A stretch of 6,200 nucleotides of DNA from Porphyrobacter sp. UBA7686 (lineage in GTDB: Bacteria; Pseudomonadota; Alphaproteobacteria; Sphingomonadales; Sphingomonadaceae). Positions within the stretch are counted from its first letter, which is position 1, and every line of letters begins with the position of its first letter. The DNA is taken from positions 1-6,200 of the forward strand of contig DLGU01000062.1 of the NCBI GenBank assembly GCA_002482865.1, in the 5' to 3' direction. The notes under the pieces were generated by a model. The model had not been told where the DNA came from. It was given only the letters and a program-made list of their open reading frames with translations, and did not search any database. Positions 5,775-6,200 of the stretch are shown here, one piece after another. The position numbers and the translations under genes were made by a program.

Positions 5775-6200
5775 TCAGTCGATCCATTCCGCGATGATCC
5801 GCGCCGCATCCGCCGGGTCCTGAAACGGGTGGAAATGGGTCATGTCGGGCCGGTAGAGGTCGGTTCCCTGCGGTAGGACATTCGCCAGTTCAGGCCAGGT
5901 CGGCGAGCTCTTGAAATCGTTGAGATTGGTCATCTGCGCGCGCACCACCAGCACCGGGATGTCGACTGTCCGGGCGGTCTCGACAATCGCGCCATTGCTG
6001 CGGCTCGACGCATAGACGCTGGCTTCGACTTCCGGCGCGCAGGCCAGTTCCAGACCCTCTCCCGAGGCGGCTTGGGTCAGGCCGTAGCGGCAGTAATCAG
6101 CGAAGACGCGGGGGTCGAACAGGTTGTACGGATCGCGGGTCTGGAAGCGTTCGATCATCGCTTCGGCGCTGGCGAAGTCGCGCTTGCGGCGGATCGCGGG
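5775..6200 (-). CDS. Alpha/beta-fold hydrolase, C-terminal part (5' partial at right edge)
   Basis: The frame stays open to the window end, so the gene starts beyond 6200; the ATG at 6158 is internal. The 141 visible residues begin ...RRKRDFASAEAMIERFQ and include the cap-domain-like stretch YNLFDPRVFADYCRYGL, then LELACAPEVEASVYASS. A returning core strand DIPVLVVRAQMT follows, typical of the strand before the acid residue in alpha/beta hydrolases, and then MTHFHPFQDP, whose His (THFH) is the likely catalytic histidine. The C-terminus ADAARIIAEWID is the usual last helix. The nucleophile Ser lies outside the window, so substrate and activity are unknown. It converges on fliS and shows no flagellar connection. 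Confidence 0.85.
   Translation of the reverse strand, partial: PAIRRKRDFASAEAMIERFQTRDPYNLFDPRVFADYCRYGLTQAASGEGLELACAPEVEASVYASSRSNGAIVETARTVDIPVLVVRAQMTNLNDFKSSPTWPELANVLPQGTDLYRPDMTHFHPFQDPADAARIIAEWID

Overview
The window is high-GC, and its flagellar proteins, its intergenic repeat (core CCCGGGCTTGACCCGGG) and its style of TPR and hydrolase genes suggest an alphaproteobacterium. A sphingomonad/Erythrobacter-like lineage is my best guess, made from sequence style and not from a search. No tRNA, rRNA, CRISPR array, transposase, integrase or phage gene is visible.

Layout from left to right. (1) Bases 1-1509, + strand: the C-terminal part of a large DUF3857/transglutaminase-type protein with TPR repeats, cut by the window edge. 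(2) Bases 1516-1579: a short direct repeat between two convergent genes. (3) Bases 1582-2304, - strand: an intact fliA (flagellar sigma-28), start-stop overlapped with (4) 2301 to about 3230, - strand: only the C-terminal cytoplasmic part of flhA. (5) From about 3222 to 3707, + strand: only the C-terminal cytoplasmic part of flhB. (6) Bases 3721-3812: a long inverted repeat. (7) Bases 3862-5295, +: intact fliD (filament cap). (8) Bases 5306-5707, +: intact fliS-type export chaperone. (9) Bases 5713-5773: a nested palindrome, probably a two-way terminator. (10) Bases 5775-6200, -: the C-terminal part of an alpha/beta-hydrolase, cut by the right edge.

The window is therefore a late flagellar block: sigma factor, export-gate pieces, cap and chaperone, flanked by housekeeping-type genes. 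In a working flagellum, FlhA and FlhB form the export gate. The cytoplasmic domain of FlhA docks chaperone-substrate complexes such as FliS and capped substrates, FlhB switches substrate class, and FliA turns on late genes such as fliD.

The striking point is at about 3209-3236. flhA and flhB, on opposite strands, are joined head to head with no intergenic space, and both lack everything upstream of the cytoplasmic domain, including all membrane helices. What remains of each is free of stops and frameshifts. A deletion across a divergent flhA/flhB pair, an inversion with one breakpoint in each gene, or a chimeric assembly would all give this picture. As it stands this locus cannot encode a membrane export gate. 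I see no convincing new biological system; the junction is the observation most worth checking.
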